Made by a program: the position numbers and the translations under genes
DNA from: Epiperipatus broadwayi
Lineage: Eukaryota > Onychophora > Udeonychophora > Euonychophora > Peripatidae
Reading direction: 5' to 3'
Assembly: GCA_028023455.1 (NCBI GenBank)
Contig: JAQFVV010006717.1
Span: 248,001-312,000, forward strand
DNA: 64,000 nucleotides
Shown here: positions 23,034 to 34,305 of the stretch, piece after piece
How positions within the stretch are numbered: the first letter of the stretch is position 1
How the letters are laid out: each line of letters opens with the position of its first letter
The notes under the pieces: model-generated
Database searches by the model: none
What the model was told of the DNA's origin: nothing
Seen by the model: the letters and a program-made list of their open reading frames with translations, nothing else

Positions 23034-24930
23034 TGTAACGGGAGAAAGATCTTTGAGATTCGCATATAGTGATGCCGGGGGCGTCACCAGTCCAAAAAAA
23101 AAGGAACTAGACATTTATTTTAGGGTGGACAGAATATGTGAATCAAAAGGGCACCGAACTACACTCAGGGAGGGACAAGATATCTTAAATATTATTTAGA
23201 CAGTTGAGAAATCAAAGCACAAAGACAAACATCAGCCAAATAAATTTAAACAATTTATTAATTTTAGAAGTTAGACAATATAGTAAAGACATCTAGCCAC
23301 AAATATAAAAGTGACTTATGTTAACATATGTATATTTACTAGAGAGTGCACAAGAGTACAACAAACATTAAGGCATTAAACATTTTGGCAATAAAATTCT
23401 CTCACTTAAAATATAAGAAATGGTTAGGATAATATCTTCTTGCTGGCCAATTATAAAATTACAAAAACAAACAACAACCCTAGCTTCCTCAATTAGGGAT
23501 AATAAAACAGTTACTGTCCTGCCGGAAATTGATGTAACCAGCGCGAACGTCCAAGCAGTAATATTCTAATTACTGTCATTAAAAAACCGCAGGATTGCTG
23601 CGCGTAATACTACATTCAAAGTAAACGTGGTTGATCTCACTTACAACACAGCAAAAGATATTTGATTACAATCTTACATAATCCAGAAAGAAATGATTAC
23701 TTTCAGACAACCCGAAAAAATAACTTAACAAATAGCCAGCAAAAAGATTTTGTTGTTTGCACAAAAAGCACAAATGAAACATGCTTAAAGATTCCTTATT
23801 TTACAACTAAGGGCAGGTGAATATATAAAGACTACGAAAACTGCCAATGCATTTTGTAATAGTTAATAAAATAATCAGGTAGATATTAAACATATAAAAT
23901 ACAATCTTTTAATGCACCCTCTGATAAACGAAAATTGCAAACAAACTTGGAATCTTAAAACTAAGATTCCAAGACACACTTTAAATACTAGAAAAGAGTA
24001 CATACAGATAATAAATAATAAAAAAAAACAATTAATACCATTTTAAAACATATTTATCATTAGATTAGTGGAGATTTAATTAAATGCAATTTATTTACCC
24101 TGGCTAGAATAGGAGAAAGTTTAGCTTATGGTAAGACAGAGTTCTAGTGATTTAGTGACGAGTGCGCACTTTTGACAATAGTTCATCTTTCAGGTCCTCT
24201 GACAGCAGCAAGGTAGAGGCAGTGTTTATTTTAGAGGTTCATGGCATGACTGAAGAAGAGCTGGTAGGTGTGGGTCCGTCCTTTGTTTAAATTAGCAAGA
24301 CATTTTAATGATGGCAAAACTCACAGTGGTGGATTTTGACGTCTTGCACACCAACGAAGTTTGTCAATAATTATTTAAGTTTTTAGTAGGAATTAAACAA
24401 CCGAACAGCTACTCACAATGGTATCTCTTTGCAGGCTATAATCCAAGTGTGTATCTAATAATGAATCTCTTCTCTCACCAAAAAATGGCGGTCTATCCTT
24501 GCCTTTCTACATTTCCTGTGCAAAACTTTCATTAGTGTCCATTCTATATTCTAGGCAGGGCAAATATTAATTTCCCACTCAATCTAATTTAAGACTTCCA
24601 ACCAGAAATAATTGAAACAAAAATGACAAATACAAAACTAAATGTCCGTTTTTTTTAGAATTAACTTTAAAAATAATTACAATAAAAGCAACAGGAATAT
24701 ATAATTAGCAAGCTTGTCTGCTTTTAATCAAATTGATTAAAACAGGTGATGAAAGTAAACTATTTTAAAATCAATTTTATAAACATTAAATGATCTACTT
24801 TAAATATAAATGTGTATGTGTTTTAAATAATAATAAAATTTTTAGCATTAGACATCTAATGAAAATGAAGCTGTTCTTCCTTTATTAATTTTAGTAATAA
24901 AACCATTGAATCGGAAATCAATCTGGCTCA
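23034..24930 (-). repeat. El-2 3' LTR
   Basis: Left copy of the 1.9-kb direct repeat; it aligns almost without gaps to 27037-28930. Several differences fall at CpG versus TpG/CpA sites (for example in the GCGAACGTCC-rich block near 23540). It includes a self-complementary pair of TTCCAAG/CTTGGAA blocks near 23945-23975. Confidence 0.85.
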
Positions 24931-25320
24931 ACTGCCTCAACACGTGATCAAAAAAAAAAAAACATTCCTGCAACTTTTTTCCTTTTTTTAAATCTAAAAA
25001 CATTTGAAAAACTATCCCTAGGAATTTGGCTGAATGGACTCATGAAAAACCAAAACAATATTTCATTTCTTACATTTATCCATTCTCATAAATCATTAAC
25101 AATTTTTTTTGTTTTGTTTTAAACAGTATGTCCGATCAATATCACTTATGCTTGGTCAGGCGGTTGCTTCTTATGGAGAGTTTGGTCAGGACGATCTACT
25201 CTCCTGAACCTGTCTACAGGTTCTCTTGATACATTGCCAAAATCTACAGCCGTTAAAAATTTTGCCATTTATTCTATCGACCGCCCATTATTACTCAACA
25301 TCATTTGTTGTATGTCTGGT
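24931..25320 (-). other. El-2 interior downstream of gag
   Basis: No open frame. Gag-like peptide fragments continue here in translation (PPDIQQMMLSNNG at about 25,300), showing that the gag homology runs past the last open frame but is interrupted by stops. Confidence 0.45.
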
Positions 25321-26543
25321 GGCATATTATGTTAGATAGTCCTCATGACTTGATCCTCCGACAATGGAAATACCATTAATGCCTTGAGTTTCACTACTCA
25401 TTTATAAAAAAATTGTGTGTATGTTTCACCGCGAACACTGGAATATCTCTCATGGGATATTTTATAGAGTATCTCATCTTGTCTGGCTTCACTCCAAAAT
25501 GTTCTTAAAATGGCGTGCCTATATTCCTCAAATGTTCTTGGTTTGGTGAATAAAGTGTGCCACCAGTCAGAGGCTGTTTCACGAAGGTAGTTACTGGCTA
25601 CTGTAACTTTATCCCTTTCCGGCCAGTCTTGGACATGAAACATATTAGCCAAACTTCCTAAATGATTTAATGGACTTTCTCCCACCTCAGCCTTGAATGT
25701 TTCAATTAGGATTTGTTTTTCCAGGAATCTACTGGAGGGCCCTTCCTGTCTTTTACTTCTCGACTCCCTATATTCATTTTCTGTTTCATACTGTTTGTCT
25801 TCAGTATAGAACACCCTAGGTTTATTCTCTATCCCAGCTAGCCTATATTTGAGTCCTTTTATCATATCAATACAAGTTTGTTGTACTTCTGTTTTCAAAT
25901 TATCCTTACTTTCCTCTATGCCTTCAAACATTTTTTTCTAATTTCCTGACAGCACCATCAATCCTCAGATCTATTTCTCTCTACATTTCTTCTTCCTTTA
26001 ACATCTCCAATTCTACTTGTGTTGTTTTATGTATGTCTATCCATTCCTCGCACATCCCTTCAACCTGCACCATCTTTATTTCTAAACTACCCATCTGAAC
26101 ACTACCTTGCTGTTCCTCATCTTTTACTTCTTTCATCTCTTCCTTTAAAATTTCAACTTCCTGAACCTCCTTATTTCGATCTTTCTCTATGGCTTCTATA
26201 TCTGCTTGATTTTTGTCGACTTTCTTCAATATTTCCTGTCTCAACTCCTGCAGTATTGTTTGTTGACTCTGTTTTATTTCTATATTTTGTTTTGCTATAT
26301 TTTGTTTCATTTCCAGCAACTCTTGTCATATTTCTTTCATCTCAGCTTGCTGACCTTGTTTCATTTCTAGCAACTCTTGTCGTATTTCTTTCATCTCAGC
26401 TGCTGACTTTGTTTCATTTCTATTATCACCTTTATCATCATCTGTGTCTCGCTCTCTTCTTTTTCTACTATCTGGGGGTATTTAAACGAAACAGGGCTCT
26501 CTTCCAAATCTGCCACCCTGTCACCTTCTTCTTTACCTTCCAT
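25250..26543 (-). pseudogene. gag: El-2 Gag pseudogene (coiled coil + retrotransposon Gag core)
   Basis: Read from an ATG at 26541-26543. The N-terminus is acidic. Next comes a Q/E/K-rich coiled coil with a repeated QELLEMKQ-type unit (tandem copies at about 26320-26400). A Gag core follows (FKAEVGESPLNHL, then VTVASNYLRETASDWW at about 25,590, then YTQFF at about 25,405), matching the capsid-domain pattern of Ty3/gypsy-like Gag (retrotrans_gag). It is broken by at least four lesions: a one-base deletion near 26400, a TGA near 26333 where the sister repeat has CGA, a TAG at 25981-25983, and a frameshift in an A-run near 25932-25938. No zinc knuckle is seen. Gag normally builds the RNA-packaging particle; this copy cannot make a full protein. 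Confidence 0.8.
26320..26404 (-). repeat. Coding tandem repeat in El-2 Gag coiled coil
   Basis: Two near-identical units of about 48 bp (containing CAACTCTTGTC on the plus strand) encode a repeated coiled-coil segment. The copy nearer the ATG lacks one base (CAGCTGCTG versus CAGCTTGCTG). Confidence 0.7.
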
Positions 26544-27006
26544 TTTTACACAAGGCTAACTTGCTATACTAACTTTTTTTTTAAACAAAAAATCTCAAAG
26601 CAAATAAAACGCTATTTATTTATATGCAAGAAGACAACAAACTATTTTTACTACTTTTAACTTTGAAATTTTACTCCAAACTATTTTTCTTCTATTTAAA
26701 CAACAACAACAACAAAAAAAACTCTATTTATTATTTATGATATATGAAAAAGACAAACTATATATATATTTAACTCTTCAAAAAAAAATTTAACTCCGAC
26801 AGATTTTTTTTGAAAATATGCTATTTATTGCTTATTTATTTATGTCATACGAAAAAGATGAAACCTTGTTCTACCAAACTGCTCCAACAATACATGCAAT
26901 AATTAACAAAAATCAAACCTCTACCGATTAGATCTTGCTACTTACACCTGAAATCTTTCTCAACCGTCTAAACAAAATCTCACATGGGTTTGAAAACTTG
27001 GAAGCT

Positions 27007-27026
27007 CCACAATGACACGCCAAAAA
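27007..27026 (-). other. El-2 primer-binding-like segment
   Basis: On the minus strand, TTTTTGGCGTG...TTGTGG starts about 10 bases inside the 5' LTR edge. It shares the TTTTTGGC and TTGTGG blocks with the equivalent place in El-1. Confidence 0.5.
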
Positions 27027-27036
27027 TTACTATATA

Positions 27037-28930
27037 TGTAACGGGAGAAAGATCTTTGAAATTTGCATATACTGATCCTGGGGTCGCCACTAGTCCAAAA
27101 AAAAAGAACTAGACATTTATTTTAGTGTAGATAGGATATGCAAATCAAAAGTGCACCGAAATACACTCAGGGAAGGACAAGATATCTTAAATATTATTTA
27201 GACAGTTGAGAAATCAAAGCACAAAGACAAACATCAGCCAAATAAATTAAACAATTTATTAATTTTAGAAGTTAGACAATATAGTAAAGGCATTTTTCCA
27301 TGAATATAAAAGTGACTTATGTTAATATATGTCTATTTACCAGAGAGTGCACAAGTGTATGACAAACATGAAGGCATTAAACATTTTGGCAATAAAATTC
27401 TCTCACTTAAAATATAAGAAATGGTTAGGATAATATTTTCTTGCTGGCCAGTTGTAAAATTAAAAAAACAAACAACAACCCTAGCTTCCTGAATCAGGGA
27501 TAATAAAACAGTTACTGTCCCACCGGAAATCGACGTAACCAGCGCGAACGTCCGAGCAGTAATATTCTAATTACTGTCATTAAAATGTCGCAGGACTGCT
27601 GCACATAATACTACATTCAAAGTAAATGTGGTTGATATCACTTACAAGACAGCAAAAGATATTAGATTATGGTCTTACATAATCCAGAAAGAAATGACTA
27701 CTTTCAGACAACCCGAAGAAATAACTTAAGAAATAGCCAGCAAAAAGATTTGTTGTTTGCACAAAAAGCACAAATGAAACATGCTTAAAGATTCCTTATT
27801 TTACAACTAAGGGCAGGTGAATAAATAAAGACTATGAAAACTGCCAATGTGTTTTGTAATAGTTAACGAAATAATCAGGTATATATTAAACATATAAAAT
27901 ACAATTTCCTAATGCACCCTCTGATATACGAAAATTGCAAACAAACTTGGAATCTTAAAACTAAGATTCCAAGACACACTTTAAATACTAGAAAAAAGTA
28001 CATACAGATAATAAATAATTAAAAAAAAACAATTAATACCATTTTAAAACATATTTATCATTATATTGAGTGGAGATTTAGTGAAACACAATTTATTTAC
28101 CCTGGCTAGAATAGGAAAAGTTTAGCTTACAATAAGACAGAGTTCTAGTGATTTAGTGACAAGTGCACACTTTTGACAATAGTTCATCTTTCAGGTCCTT
28201 TGACAGTGGCAAGGTAGAGGCAGTGTTATTTTAGAGGTTCATGGCATGACTGAAGAAGAGCTGGTAGACGTGGATCCATCTTTTGTTTAAATTAGCAAGA
28301 CATTCTAATGATGGCAAAACTCACAGCGATGGATTTTGACATTTTGCATACCAACGAAGTTTGTCAATAATTATTTAAGTTTTTAGTAGGAATTAAATGT
28401 CTGAACAGCTACTCACAATGGTATCTCTTTGCAGGCTATAATCCAAGTGTGTATCTAATAATTAATCTCTTCTCTCTCCAAAAATTGGCGGGCTATCCTT
28501 GCCTTGCTATATTTCCCGAGCAAAACTTTCATTAGTGTCCATTCTATATTCGAGGCAGGGAAAATATTAATTTCCCACTCAATCTAATTTCAGACTTCCA
28601 ACAAGGGATAATTGAAACAAAAACGACAAATACAAAACTAAATCTCCGCTTTTTTTCGAATTAACTTTAAAAATAATTACAATAAAAGCAACAGGAATAT
28701 ATAATTAGAAAGCTTGTCTGTTTTTAAACAAATTGATTAAAACAGGCGGTGAAAGTAAACTATTTTAAAATCAATTTTATAAACATTAAATGATCTACTT
28801 TAAATATAAATGTGTATGTGTTTTAAATAATAATAAAAATTTTAGCATTAGACATTTAATGAAAATGAAGCTGTTCTTACATTATTAATTTTAGTAATAA
28901 AACCTTTGAATCGGAAATCAATCCGGCTCA
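27037..28930 (-). repeat. El-2 5' LTR
   Basis: Right copy of the 1.9-kb direct repeat. Its outer edge (AATCCGGCTCA) meets the (TA)n array that also borders El-3. Confidence 0.85.
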
Positions 28931-28954
28931 ATATATATATATATATATATATAT
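28931..28954. repeat. (TA)n array shared by El-2 and El-3
   Basis: A TA array of 24 bp with the El-2 terminus on its left and the TGTGATC start of El-3 on its right. Confidence 0.9.
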
Positions 28955-30400
28955 TGTGATCTTCAGTTTTTATCTTAAAGCTGAATGTGAAGTTTCATAG
29001 TAGAATAACTTTTTTCTAATACTTTAATTATTTCAATAAGCCAACTTTATCACTGCTTAGTAGTTTAATGTTTGTGTATCTGATTAGCCAATTTAAAAGA
29101 ACTTTCATAAATTTTAGGACTTAAAAAGTAATCTTAAGAGCAAGTTTTTAATATTTGAGTCCCTTAAGTAGCTCTATTATAATTTTTAAATTCTTCATCT
29201 TAAAGGCATTACTAATGTAAAGTGTTAGTAAGTTTACTTTTAAAATATTAAAATTAAAACTATCCTGGTTTAGTTAATTGAGTTTATTAAAATGTAATAT
29301 TAGAGTAAAACATTAAAGACAGGGTTAAACCCTTAAAGGCTAGATTGTTAATGTTTAAATTACTTGTAAAATTTATCATTTAGTATTAATTGTAGTAAGA
29401 ATATCTTAATTTAATAATCCCAAATATAGTTGAGTAAAGAAGAAATGATTTTAAACCTAAGAATTAAAAAAATGGGATATAAATGAGTATGAATACTTTG
29501 TAAAGTTTTAATTTTTTAAAAACTTCCTTGTTAAATTTAATGTTAAAATTCTTCTTCAACATCTGTATTTTAACAAAGATACAATTAACTAATGGGATCT
29601 TATTAAATTCTTAAAAAAATGTTTTAAATATATATTATATAGTAATATTCTGTTTAAAATATTGTAACTATTATCATGTAATATTTACTTTTTGTTGACT
29701 GAAATGCATTTAATTTTCTAAATAATGTGTGAAAAAAATATAATTTAAAAAATTTAATAATTAATTACTGTCTAAACATTATTTTTTCGCCAGAAAGGTC
29801 CAGAAATATGTAAGCTAGTTTATTTTTACCAATATTTCTAAGGATACAATAAAGTCTGCAATTTTTGAACAATATACGTCAATTGGGAGCAATCAAAATG
29901 TCAAATTTCACAGTAAAATTGGTCATACTGCTCAGTCTACATGCACACACACTTTTGCTTACCAGTAGACACTTGGTTAAGAATCAAATAATTATTTTTG
30001 CTTAAGTTGAACTATTTTGAATTAATTCCATTTTGTGTTAAAATTTTAGAAAAAATAAATTTTTAAATTAATCTCATCCAAGCTAATCCTTAAATCTTTA
30101 AACTTCCCAGTCCTTGAAATTACATTATTGAGTGTGCATTATAGGAAGACCAACAAAATAGTCAGGAAAAAGTAAATTGTTTCCATTAGAGTTAAATACT
30201 TTAATGAATTTTGAGAAAAAGTGTCATTATCTTTCCTGTTATGTAAACACTTTTATTAATTCTATTTTTCATACTATATGTATGTGATATTACAGAATTA
30301 ACATTTAAGATATGCCAAAAACATGGGAATGTTAAAGACTTTATTATAACTATTCTTTAAGAAACTTTTACTTGATTATTTTTTTAAATTTTTCATGTTT
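28955..30400 (+). repeat. El-3 left LTR
   Basis: Shared blocks with the right copy include TTTTTATCTTAAAG (28977 and 32853), TTTGTGTATCTGATTA (29071 and 32961), GGAGYAATCAAAATGTCAA (about 29887 and 33765) and TTTTTCATACTATA (30267 and 34168). Its 3' edge is not sharp. Confidence 0.65.
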
Positions 30401-31128
30401 TAAAAGAAAAAGTTTTTTGGGAATTAATTAGATTTAAATGAATGACTTTTAATCCCTATTGCAGAACCTGTTTTGTAATTATGAAATACTTTATATATGT
30501 CTTATCTGAATTCATAGATATATAAACAAGGATTAATTTATTTATTTCAAGTTTTTTTTTAAAATATATTAATTTTCTTGGAAAACTTATATTATTTGGA
30601 CATTTATACATATTTATTTTTAAAAAGACCTCACCAATAAATAACTTTAAATTTATATAACATGTATTACTGTTATTATTATGAAATGTTTATTGAAAGA
30701 TAACATCCATTTCTTTAAAAAATGAATTATTTAAGAAGCTATTGTCTTTAAAATGGTCTATTATAAAATGACATGTACTCGCTAATCGATGCCGAATGTA
30801 TTAATTATCCAATAGTTAATTTTAAACTATATTGTGAGGAAAGATTTCTGATGATATTTGAATGTAAATTTATACTCTTATATTAATATAATAATTGAAT
30901 TTGACATAGCTAACATAAGACTAATCAAAATAAATGTCAATCATTATTACTAATTTTTTATTGGAGTTGATATACCATAATGTAGGTATCATGTGCATTT
31001 TAAGTGTCTTGGTAGTTCTGAAGTTTAGATTTTTGCCTGGTTAAATTATGATAATAGTGCATTAAGAATTTCAATAGTTTATGATGATGTTATTGGTTCT
31101 GTGATTTTAATTTTTTTAAAAATAACCA
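30401..31128 (+). other. El-3 interior leader, no gene seen
   Basis: AT-rich, no open frame, no recognisable primer-binding site. The true LTR edge may lie within the first part of this interval. Confidence 0.4.
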
Positions 31129-31840
31129 TGAGTGATTTGGAAGAGTTTTTTAATGTGGAAAGGACAAATGATAAAGTGTACTAAGTTGAAAAAGCAAATA
31201 CTACAATACTCGATGAAATGATAGAAGAATTAAAAGAGCTGAGCAAATCTCAAGGATTGTATGATAAATATTTAAAATGTCCAGTCATAGAAATGAAAGA
31301 CTCTTACAAAAAGTAAACAAATCCTCGAATAAAAATACAAATAATCCCAAAAAGTAATTTAGTTGATTCAAAAGAATTACGAGATAATCAATTAAAAAAT
31401 TAGAAATACTTGAAGTGAGAAAGGTATTAGATTTAATAGATTCCCAAATAAAAACTAAAAAATTTCAAGAAAGTACAATAGTAGAGATAGATAAAGCCAT
31501 AGAGAGCAAATCCAATGAATATCATAAACTTTTAGAACATAAATATCAAGAAATAATAGACTACAATAGAATCAGAAGATACTCAGGAGAATCAATTAAC
31601 AGAAATATAAGAGTTACCAGATACTAATTTGTTAGAGTCAAATGATTCATAAGATAGTATTAAGACAAATCTTAGACCAGATTTTGAAAAGAAAATAGAA
31701 TATATTCAAAATAAGAGTATAATAGAATTTACTGATCATTTTGAAATATTAGAAAACTAGTTAGGAGAAACAAAAGAGTTATCAGATAGTAGCTTATTAC
31801 TTTTCAATAGAGCACAAAATGGATTTTATAAATTTTAAAA
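31129..31840 (+). pseudogene. Decayed coiled-coil ORF in El-3 (possible Gag N-terminus)
   Basis: From ATGAGTGATTTGGAAGAG the plus strand encodes E/K/L-rich peptide (for example LDEMIEELKELSKSQGLY) through several stops and frame changes. It includes a 70-codon open run at 31415-31627 and a later segment containing SIIEFTDHFEILEN. Composition and position, at the start of the interior of an LTR element, fit a Gag coiled-coil region like those of El-1 and El-2, but I see no conserved Gag core motif. Family is therefore uncertain. Confidence 0.4.
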
Positions 31841-32149
31841 ATAATCATAATAAATTAGTAAACATTAAATATTATATATTCTAATATAAGTCAAATTCAA
31901 ATAATATATAAAAAAATTTTCTTCTACCGAAGTGGGAATTGAATGATTAATTCATTTATTTAAAATCCAGAATTAGGAATCATGATGGCCAAATAATAAA
32001 GTATTAATATAGTGTTAATTTTGAAAATTCTTATAATTGCATACAAGCTTATCCATTTATAAATAATATTATTCATAATTCAGAACTCAAGATCAAAAGT
32101 TTAAGAAATAGCTATAACGACATGGTTAAAAAATTAATCCAATATCAAA
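31841..32149. other. El-3 interior, no gene seen
   Basis: Short AT-rich stretch with stops in all frames, linking the decayed ORF to the tandem repeat. Confidence 0.4.
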
Positions 32150-32614
32150 TGATTACTCAAAGTAGATTTTACCCATTTAATCAATTTAGTATTAATAAGA
32201 CATTGTTTATTCAGTACAAAAATAAAATGCAAAATAAAACTAGATTTATAAAACATTTCCTTTTTGATAAGTTTGTTTGTAATAAAATATCTTCAAACAC
32301 CAAAATAAAATGCAAAATGAAAAACATTTATATGGAGCATACCTTATTTGATAAATTTAGTGTTAATAAGACATCAATGAATGCAAAAATAAAATGTAAA
32401 ATGAAAAGAATTTCTAAAAAGCAATTCTCATTTAATTAAGCAATTTAGTGCTAGTAAAATATTATTCCCATGTGCCCAGATAAAATACAAAATAAAGATA
32501 GCTTTTATAAAACATATCTCATTTAAAGAATTTAGTGTTATTAAGATATTATTTGCAAGTTTTAAGATTAAATGTAAAATGAAGGTAGCATCTGTAAACT
32601 ATTTCTCTATTATT
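32150..32614 (+). repeat. Five-copy 87-bp tandem repeat that reads as a 29-residue repeat
   Basis: The motif [CAG]AATTTAGTGTTAATAAGA (with variants) starts at 32182, 32269, 32353, 32441 and 32528, giving spacings of 87, 84, 88 and 87. In translation the first three units form one frame (32122-32439) with a pattern F-x-x-[DN]-x-F-S-[IV]-N-K followed by K-[IM]-K-C-K-M-K. Units 4 and 5 continue the same pattern one base out of phase and stay open to a stop near 32616. The spacing keeps the frame except for the single-base shift near 32437. Basic, K-rich peptide; no known domain recognised. Confidence 0.6.
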
Positions 32615-32840
32615 TAAAAAAAGAATGATAGTACACAGATCTATAATGCATGCAGGTTAAAGAATATTCCCCAAGGTAGTGAATAGTTGTCTAAAAGTGT
32701 TCAAATAAATATTTGTCTTAGAATTATGAGTGGGAATTAATTTTATGATATGATGTAATGGTAATGAAAAGTGTTTTAAAGGCTCTTGAAAAACCATGTT
32801 GTGTTATAGTGAATTGAAAGTTTATAATGTTGTAAAATTA
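32615..32840. other. El-3 interior, 3' end
   Basis: Non-coding. A polypurine tract is not evident in front of the right repeat. Confidence 0.4.
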
Positions 32841-34305
32841 TTTCGTCTTAAGTTTTTATCTTAAAGAGGAATGTCATGTTTTATAATAATGTAGTATTAT
32901 TTTTTCCCAATAATTTATTTTTTCTGATAAGCAAACTTTATTACTACTTAGTAGTTTATGTTTGTGTATCTGATTATCCAATGTAAAATAACTTTTATAT
33001 TTTTATGACATGATAAGTAATCTTAAAATTCAGTTTATAATATCTGAATTCCTTAAGTACCTTTATTATAATTTTTAAAAACTTAATCTTAAAGATACTA
33101 TTTATGTAAAATATTAGTAAGTTTAATTTTAAAATATTAAAGTTAAAAGTATTATTAAAGTAAAACTTTAAATACAAGTTCAAACCCTTAAAAGCTAGGT
33201 TGCTAATGTGTAAATTACCTGTAAACAATTATCTTATTTAATCTTAATTGTGGAAAAAATATTTTAGTTAAATAATCCCATATTTAGTTGAGTTAAAAAA
33301 AATGGTTTTAAAGCTAAGAATTAAAATAATGGGATATAAAATAATAGAATATGAGTGTGAATGTATGCAGGGTAAGTAAAGTTTTAATTTCTTAAAAATT
33401 TCTTTGTTAAATTTTATGTTAAAAGTATTCTTCAACATGTTTATTTTAAAGAGATACAATTAACTAATGTTCTGAGAGCTTATTAAATAAATATTATGTT
33501 TAAAAAAAATATTATAAGGTAATACTCTGTTTAAGATTTTGTAGCTTTTACTATGCAATATTATATTTTTCATTTATTGTAATACATTTAATTTTCTAAA
33601 TAATTTGATTTAAAAAATGTTTATTTAAAAAATTGATTAATTAATTAGTGTCGACACATTTTTTTCCAGAAAGCTCTGGAAATATGCAAATTAGTTTATT
33701 TTTAGAAAATTTTCCTAGGATACAAAGAAGTATGTGATTTCTGATCAATATAGGGCAATAGGGAGTAATCAAAATGTCAATTTCTAGCCACCAAAAATGA
33801 TCACATGACTTGTATTATAAATAAGCCAGTGAATACATTTGCATACACCTTGGCTTTTTTCCTCACTTGTAGATACTTGCTTAATTAAGAATGAATTTAA
33901 TTATTTTTGTTTAAGTTGTAACTATTTTTAATTAATTTATTTTATATTAATGTTATCTAAAAAATAAATTTTTAAATTAACCTCATCCATGCTAAATCTT
34001 TAAATTTCACAACACTTGAAATTATATTACAGAACATAATTATGGAAAGGTCAACAGAATTCTCAGCAGAAATTAAATTGTTTTCACTAAAATTAAATAC
34101 TTCAATTGAATTTGAAAAAAGTAGTCATTATCATTCCTGTTACATAAGAATTTTTATTAATTTAATTTTTCATACTATAAGTAGATGATATCAAATAAAT
34201 TCTCTAAAATATAATGAAAGCACTGAGATCCCCTAATGACTATACAATTATTATATTTATTCTTTAATCAACTTTTATTTGATATTTTTTAAAAAGTTAA
34301 CTGAT
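32841..34305 (+). repeat. El-3 right LTR
   Basis: Diverged direct copy of 28955-30400. Near 33813-33827 it carries TATAAATAAG, a TATA-box-like sequence absent from the corresponding, partly deleted stretch of the left copy. Confidence 0.6.

Larger units (their letters stand above)
23034..28930 (-). mobile_element. El-2: gag-only LTR retrotransposon, minus strand
   Basis: Direct repeats 23034-24930 and 27037-28930 (about 1.9 kb each) start TGTAACGGGAGAAAGATC and end AATCYGGCTCA in plus-strand reading, giving TG...CA ends. Both outer flanks are (TA)n (ATAT duplication). The 2.1-kb interior carries, on the minus strand, a decayed Gag gene and a primer-binding-like segment next to the right LTR, so the right LTR is the 5' LTR. 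No pol motif (no D-[ST]-G protease, no YxDD, no integrase zinc finger) is visible. A clear polypurine tract next to the left LTR is not evident. Same structural class as El-1. Confidence 0.85.
28955..34305 (+). mobile_element. El-3: old, diverged LTR retrotransposon
   Basis: Direct repeats at about 28955-30400 and 32841-34305 align over about 1.45 kb but with far more differences and indels than El-1 or El-2. The left repeat starts TGTGATCTTC after (TA)n; the right one is mutated at the same place (TTTCGTCTTA). The 2.4-kb interior holds a decayed coiled-coil ORF and a 29-residue tandem repeat, both on the plus strand. No pol motifs, PBS or clear polypurine tract can be recognised, and the 3' ends of the repeats fade, so the right boundary is approximate. 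An ancient duplication of other origin is possible. Confidence 0.6.

Noticed and set aside
26019-26660. 213-codon plus-strand frame opposite the El-2 gag
   Set aside because: It is antisense to the coiled-coil part of Gag; the minus-strand reading has the recognisable Gag core, and this frame has no domain.
32150-32614. CRISPR-like array
   Set aside because: Units are contiguous and diverged with no unique spacers, and the genome is eukaryotic. The promoter-like array at 21184-22216 and the tandem repeat at 36042-36210 were rejected as CRISPR for the same reason.
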